DNA from: an uncultured Hyphomicrobiales bacterium
GTDB taxonomy: Bacteria > Pseudomonadota > Alphaproteobacteria > Rhizobiales > Xanthobacteraceae
Reading direction: 5' to 3'
DNA length: 64,000 nt
NCBI GenBank assembly: GCA_903878085.1
Contig: CAIRGJ010000002.1
Span: 58,049-122,048 of the forward strand
This document shows positions 58,211-64,000 of this stretch, in pieces. Both the position numbers and the translations under genes were made by a program. The notes beneath the pieces are model-generated. The model ran no database searches. It had not been told where the DNA came from and saw only the letters and a program-made list of their open reading frames with translations. Positions within the stretch are counted from its first letter, which is position 1, and every line of letters starts with the position of its first letter.

Positions 58211-60388
58211 ATGGCTACGCGCATTATCGATGTTCTGGTGCCGGTGGCGCTCGACCAGACCTATTCCTACCGGGTGCCGGATGGGTTGGAATTGGCGCCG
58301 GGCGACGTCGTGACTGTGCCGTTGGGCGCGCGTGGCGAGACCACGGGCGTGGTCTGGGCGGAAAACGCCAATCCTAATCCGCGCCTGCATAACCGCATGA
58401 AGGATGTCGTCGGCAAACTCGACGTGCCGCCGCTGAAGCCGGAGCTGCGTCAGTTCGTTGACTGGGTCGCCGGCTACACGCTGTCGGCGCGCGGCATGGT
58501 GCTGCGTATGGCGTTGCGCATGGGCGAGCATCTCGGGCCCGAACGGGAACGCGTTGGCGTGCGGCTCGGCGGCCCGCCGCCGCAGCGCATGACGCCGGCG
58601 CGCGCGCGTGCGCTTCACGTTTTTGCTGACGGCATGACGCGCGCGAAAGGCGACGCGGCCAAGGAGGCGGGCGTCAGCGTTGGCGTTATCGACGGGCTGA
58701 TCGACGAGGGCGCGCTTGAAACCGTGGTGCTGCCGCCGGAGAAAGTCACGCTGCCGGCCGATCCGGATTTTCGCAAGCCGGAGTTTTCGCTCGGCCAATT
58801 GGCCGCCGGCGACGCCTTGCGCACCACCGTCGATCAAGGCGGCTACACCGTGACGCTGCTCGACGGCGTGACCGGCTCCGGCAAGACCGAAGTCTATTTC
58901 GAAGGCGTCGCCGAAAATATCCGCAAGGGCCGTCAGACGCTGATCCTGATGCCGGAAATCGCGCTGACCGGACAATCGCTCGATCGCTTCACCGCGCGCT
59001 TCGGCACGCGCCCGGCGGAATGGCATTCGCAACTGTCGCCCCGCACCCGCGCGCGCACCTGGGCGGCGGTGGCGGCCAATGAAGTGCAGGTCGTAGTCGG
59101 CGCGCGCTCGGCGCTGTTTCTGCCTTATGCCGATCTCGGTTTGATCGTGGTCGATGAAGAGCACGACCCGGCTTACAAGCAGGAAGAAGGCGCGCATTAT
59201 CACGCCCGCGACATGGCGGTGGTGCGCGGCTCAATAGCGAAAATTCCGGTGCTGCTCGCCTCGGCGACTCCTTCCGTTGAATCCGAAGTCAATGCGCGGC
59301 GCGGCCGTTACAAGCGCATTCATCTGCCGGAGCGGTTCGGTGGCGCGTCTCTGCCGTCGATCGAGGCGATCGACATGCGGCGCGATAGTCCGCCGCGAGG
59401 CCGTTTTATTTCGCCGAAGCTCGCCGAAGCGGTGCAGACGTCGCTTGAGCGCGGCGAGCAGGCGCTGCTGTTTCTCAACCGCCGCGGCTACGCGCCGCTG
59501 ACGCTGTGCCGCACCTGCGGCTTTCGCATGCAATGTCCGAACTGCGATGCCTGGCTGGTCGATCATCGTTTCAAGAAGCGGCTTGTCTGCCACCATTGCG
59601 GCTTCAACACCGCAACGCCGAACGAATGCCCGAACTGTCACGCCACCGAGAGCTTTGCCGCCGTCGGTCCCGGCGTCGAGCGCCTTGAGCAGGAAGCCGC
59701 CGAGCTGTTCCCCGACAAGCGCATTCTGGTGCTGTCGAGCGATCTGGTGGAATCGATGGAGCGCCTGCGGCAGGAGCTCGACGACGTCGCGGCGGGCCGT
59801 TTCGATATCGTCATCGGCACGCAACTGGTGGCCAAGGGCCATCATTTTCCCAAGCTCAATCTGGTCGGCATCGTCGATGCGGACTTAGGGCTCGGCAATG
59901 GTGACCCGCGCGCCGCCGAGCGCACGTTCCAACTGCTGCATCAGGTGGTCGGCCGTGCCGGCCGCGAAGAGGGCCGCGGCTTCGGTTTCCTGCAAACGCA
60001 TCAGCCGGAGCATCCGGTGATGAAGGCGCTGATTCTGGGCGACCGCGAGGCGTTCTATTCGAGCGAGATCGCGCTGCGCGAGGCGAGCGGCTATCCGCCG
60101 TTCGGCCGGCTCGCCAGCCTCGTTATCACCGCCAACGAGCGGCATGCGGCGGAGTCCTATGGCCGCGGGCTGGCTTCGATTGCGCCGAAGGACGATGGCG
60201 TGCGCGTACTCGGTCCCGCCGAAGCGCCGATCGCGGTGGTGCGCGGCCGGCATCGTTTCCGCATTCTGGTCAAAGCGCCGCGCGCCTTCGATCTATCCGG
60301 CTATTTGCGGGACTGGCTGTCGGCCGCGCCAAAGCCGAAGGGCAACGTGAAGCTTGAGGTCGATGTCGATCCGCAGAGCTTCTTTTAG
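58211..60388 (+). CDS. priA: Primosomal protein N' (replication restart helicase PriA)
   Basis: A 725-residue superfamily-2 helicase. The N-terminal DNA-binding domain begins VLVPVALDQTYSYRVPDG. Walker A GVTGSGKTE is at 219-227 and the DEEH box at 315-318. Zinc-binding cysteines begin near Cys433 (CRTCGFRMQCPNC, CHHCGFNTATPNECPNC), and the C-terminal helicase lobe has GTQLVAKGHHFP and QVVGRAGR. It reloads the replisome at stalled forks. Confidence 0.97.
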   Translation: MATRIIDVLVPVALDQTYSYRVPDGLELAPGDVVTVPLGARGETTGVVWAENANPNPRLHNRMKDVVGKLDVPPLKPELRQFVDWVAGYTLSARGMVLRMALRMGEHLGPERERVGVRLGGPPPQRMTPARARALHVFADGMTRAKGDAAKEAGVSVGVIDGLIDEGALETVVLPPEKVTLPADPDFRKPEFSLGQLAAGDALRTTVDQGGYTVTLLDGVTGSGKTEVYFEGVAENIRKGRQTLILMPEIALTGQSLDRFTARFGTRPAEWHSQLSPRTRARTWAAVAANEVQVVVGARSALFLPYADLGLIVVDEEHDPAYKQEEGAHYHARDMAVVRGSIAKIPVLLASATPSVESEVNARRGRYKRIHLPERFGGASLPSIEAIDMRRDSPPRGRFISPKLAEAVQTSLERGEQALLFLNRRGYAPLTLCRTCGFRMQCPNCDAWLVDHRFKKRLVCHHCGFNTATPNECPNCHATESFAAVGPGVERLEQEAAELFPDKRILVLSSDLVESMERLRQELDDVAAGRFDIVIGTQLVAKGHHFPKLNLVGIVDADLGLGNGDPRAAERTFQLLHQVVGRAGREEGRGFGFLQTHQPEHPVMKALILGDREAFYSSEIALREASGYPPFGRLASLVITANERHAAESYGRGLASIAPKDDGVRVLGPAEAPIAVVRGRHRFRILVKAPRAFDLSGYLRDWLSAAPKPKGNVKLEVDVDPQSFF

Positions 60389-60487
60389 CCGTCCGAAGCG
60401 CCATTTCAGCTCCAAAAGGCTGTAGTTCACAGCTTTGCAACTTATGCTAGACTGCCGCGACCAAAGGGGGCGGCCAAGGGGGCGATC

Positions 60488-60981
60488 ATGGCGAACATGT
60501 TCGGGGTCCGGCGGATTTGGCTCGCGCTAGGGGCGATCTTGTTTTTGCTGGTTGGATGCGTGCAGCCGGCGCAGTTCGATCTCTCGGCATCGCAGAACGC
60601 CCTGCAGATGAAGACCGACACCTGGCGCTGATCGACAAGTCCGGCGACAAATATGCGACGCGCAAGCCCGACATCGACGCGCTGATGGCCCGCTATCAAA
60701 GCGCGCAGGACGCCGCGGCCAAGAACGACACCAACAAGGCGGTGGCGGAAGCCTGGCAGATTATCATCGGGCCGAAATCCGGTTCCGCCGGCGAATATTT
60801 CGAAACCTGGAAGCAGCGCGGCACCATGACGCCGGGCATCCGCAATCTGAAGAAGCCACAAATCGCGCGCCAGTTCGATCTCATTATCTGCATAGAAACA
60901 TCGAAGCCGGGCGGGCCGGGCTGCGCGACTTCGACGACCGCCGCGCCTGCAGCCGCAGCCGACGCGGGAGACAAGCCATGA
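60488..60981 (+). pseudogene. Lipoprotein of unknown function with a single-base frame break
   Basis: The ATG at 60488 opens a typical lipoprotein signal (LGAILFLLVGC, lipobox LVGC with Cys24). The frame stops at 60631 after MKTDTWR. One base restored near 60621 (CC read as CCC) rejoins the second frame, giving MKTDTLALIDKSGDKYA and continuing through DIDALMARYQSAQDAAAKND and GSAGEYFETWKQRG to the stop at 60981, about 164 residues in total. The stop overlaps the next ATG (ATGA). The family is not recognised. The break may be real decay or a sequence error. Confidence 0.6.
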
Positions 60982-61304
60982 GCAAATTCGACAATTTTTT
61001 CGGCGCCGTACTCAATGCCGCGGAGACCGTAGGCGGCAAGGCCGCGCGCGATTTCCTGCAGCAGGCCACGACCGACAGCGAGGCGTTCAAGCAGCAGGCC
61101 GAAGCCGACCTGCAAACCTGGACCGTGGCGCGCGCCAACAACGAGATCACGCAGGACGACTTCGACAGCTTGATCCGCGGTCAATGGGCGGAAGCGGCGC
61201 TGGCGGCCTTGCTCAAAGCCCAGTTTGCCGGACAGAAGGCCGCGGATCTGCGCGACCAGATCATCAAAACAGCTATCAGTGCGGCTATTACAATTTTGCT
61301 CTAG
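60978..61304 (+). CDS. Small helical protein of unknown function
   Basis: A 108-residue product predicted to be almost all alpha-helical: FDNFFGAVLNAAETVGGKAA, then a charged Gln/Asp-rich middle, and a hydrophobic C-terminal segment (TAISAAITILL). No signal peptide. Coupled by ATGA overlap to the lipoprotein gene, so the two probably act together. No family recognised. Confidence 0.65.
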   Translation: MSKFDNFFGAVLNAAETVGGKAARDFLQQATTDSEAFKQQAEADLQTWTVARANNEITQDDFDSLIRGQWAEAALAALLKAQFAGQKAADLRDQIIKTAISAAITILL

Positions 61305-61314
61305 GCCGCTTTCT

Positions 61315-62223
61315 TCAGGCGCGCGGCTCGGGCCGCCGTCCGCCCGGCTGCAACAGCACGCAAGCCGCGGCGACAAAGATCAGCACGAAGCCAATGATGT
61401 CTGGCGTTGTCGGGTGCTCGTGCAACATGATCATTGAGGCTGTGACGCCGACCACCGGCACCAGCAAGGCGCCGATCGAGGCCGTCGTCGTCGGCAGCCG
61501 GCCGACGATGGCCCACCACAAAAAATGCGCGAGACCGACGCCGAACACGCCGACGAAAAGAATTGCCAGTACTGTTTCGGTTTGCAGCGGCCACAGATGC
61601 GGCACGCCCTCGAACACGAAAGTGCCCACGGCAATAAACAGAAAGCCGAACAGCAATTGCCAGGCGGCGTTGGCCAATGGCTCGATCGTGGCTTTCACCC
61701 ACTTCATGTACACGGTGGCGAAAGCCCAACCCACCGCGCAGGCCAGCGAGTAATAGACCGTCGGCGGAAAACCATCGACGAACAGCGGCCAGACCAAGAT
61801 CGCGAGGCCGGCGACGCACAGCGAGAACGCCAGCATGCGAACGCCGTCGAGCCGCTCGCCAAGCATCAGGCGGCTCAACAGCGTCGCCCAAATCGGCATT
61901 GAATAGGTGATGATGATGGCGCGCGAGGTCGCGCCGCTCAATTGCGCGAAGCTAGAGAGGATTTGAAACGACGCGACGTTGAAGAAGCCGGTGACCATCA
62001 CATGCTTGGCCTCGCCGCGCGGCACCCTCAGGCTGTACCCGGTCAGATACGCCGCCGCGAACAATGTGATTGCGCCAAGGCCGCATCCGGCGACGCGCAG
62101 GCTCCAGGGCGACATTTCGCGCAGCGCGATCGCGGCCGCGACCCAGTTGAGACCCCAGGCGAAGGCCAGCAGGACCACGAGCAGCTTGGCCTTGGTCGCA
62201 ACGTCGGCTTCCAGCTGCGACAT
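61315..62223 (-). CDS. EamA/DMT-family transporter
   Basis: A 302-residue protein with ten hydrophobic spans in two EamA repeats. The first holds WGLNWVAAAIALREMSPWSL and TYSMPIWATLLSRLMLGERLDG, and the second GWAFATVYMKWVK and VVGVTASMIMLHEHPT. These are drug/metabolite exporters of unknown specificity. The ATG at 62223 is preferred; upstream frame lacks homology. It converges with the small helical gene with a 10-bp gap. Confidence 0.93.
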   Translation of the reverse strand: MSQLEADVATKAKLLVVLLAFAWGLNWVAAAIALREMSPWSLRVAGCGLGAITLFAAAYLTGYSLRVPRGEAKHVMVTGFFNVASFQILSSFAQLSGATSRAIIITYSMPIWATLLSRLMLGERLDGVRMLAFSLCVAGLAILVWPLFVDGFPPTVYYSLACAVGWAFATVYMKWVKATIEPLANAAWQLLFGFLFIAVGTFVFEGVPHLWPLQTETVLAILFVGVFGVGLAHFLWWAIVGRLPTTTASIGALLVPVVGVTASMIMLHEHPTTPDIIGFVLIFVAAACVLLQPGGRRPEPRA

Positions 62224-62551
62224 TCTGTCGTCCGTCCCCGCCCCAATGGTCTTTTTGGACCGATCCGAGGCCCCGAAGGCCTGATCAATCGGCGCGCAAG
62301 CTATAGGGCAGGCGGCCTGGTGGCGAGGTATCCCAGCGATGCAGATTCGCACCTTCGGACGGCGGCAACATCCCCGGCCTTGTTGCACCGCGATTGCCGC
62401 CGTGTTAGCTAGCCCTCGATTTTGCGGGGGTTTTCGAAGGCTTTCGGGACGCCTGTGTAAACCGGAATTCCCTTAAGAATTCCAGCAGGTTACGCCGCTA
62501 TCCGCGGCGGCGTCGGGCCTGCGTGCAGAAGTAACGAAACGAGCGTCAAAA
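62224..62551 (+). other. 328-bp region upstream of atpH
   Basis: The region serves the divergent EamA gene and the ATP synthase operon. On the plus strand TTGCAC followed after 17 bp by TAGCTA (near 62377-62410) is a weak promoter candidate. Near the gene there are two inverted repeats: GGAATTC/GAATTCC (62464-62470, 62477-62483) and CGCCGC/GCGGCG (62493-62498, 62504-62509). No protein gene or known RNA was seen. Confidence 0.5.

Positions 62552-64000
<1,449 letters not shown>

Overview
The window is a GC-rich chromosomal segment of an alphaproteobacterium. Gene order and intergenic repeats point to Hyphomicrobiales, in the Bradyrhizobium / Rhodopseudomonas / Xanthobacteraceae neighbourhood. 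The main signs are the run mdh-sucC-sucD-sucA-sucB-lpdA, the run ffh-rpsP-rimM-trmD-rplS next to leuC, ccmABCDG next to acnA, DUF2336 and DUF2794 proteins, and Bradyrhizobium-type intergenic palindromes. Most of the window is core genome. No rRNA, tRNA, CRISPR array, transposase or phage gene was found.

Layout. 1-11 kb: the edge of an unknown membrane-anchored protein, asd, a DUF2336 protein, a beta-carbonic anhydrase, a polytopic membrane protein, a CitE/malyl-CoA-lyase-type enzyme coupled to a periplasmic solute-binding protein, a Sel1-repeat protein, a TctC-type binding protein, an alpha/beta hydrolase and leuD. 11-16.3 kb: a zincin-like protein, three small exported proteins of skewed composition, and a roughly 2.1-kb insertion at the 3' end of leuC carrying a YcaQ-like winged-helix gene and an AT-rich membrane/coiled-coil gene with an internal frame change. 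16.5-26.4 kb: translation and export genes (rplS, trmD, rimM, rpsP, ffh), SIMPL and GyrI-like exported proteins, dapF-mtaB, an FMN-binding protein, an RluA-type synthase and ftsY. 26-32 kb: an MBL-fold protein, yciB, a flavin reductase-like protein and the cytochrome c maturation operon ccmA-B-C-D-G. ccmD has only 57 codons and is easily missed. 32-38 kb: acnA, DUF1223, a possible structured RNA, DUF2794, an acetyltransferase and a Bax-inhibitor-1 protein. 38-44.6 kb: a YbbA/YbbP-like ABC exporter divergent from tesA, thpR, GNAT and zapE. 44.6-55.8 kb: an atypical Nramp-like transporter, then mdh, succinyl-CoA synthetase, the 2-oxoglutarate dehydrogenase complex and an SDR. 55.9-64 kb: small membrane proteins, xerC, priA, an unknown lipoprotein pair, an EamA transporter and the start of the ATP synthase operon (atpH, atpA cut by the window end).

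Functionally, the window couples central carbon flow (acnA, mdh, sucABCD, lpdA) to respiration (ccm, atp) and holds branch-point genes for amino acids and the cell wall (asd, dapF, leuC, leuD). Both halves of the SRP targeting route (ffh, ftsY) are present.

The least ordinary parts are four. (i) The leuC 3' end is duplicated around the ycaQ / AT-rich insertion. (ii) A U UUU UUA slippery heptamer with a downstream hairpin sits exactly where the AT-rich gene changes frame. (iii) A minus-strand transcript candidate near 35.8 kb has several hairpins and an intrinsic terminator. (iv) Two further single-base frame breaks lie in accessory genes at 56.57 and 60.62 kb. All calls come from reading the sequence; no database search was run.
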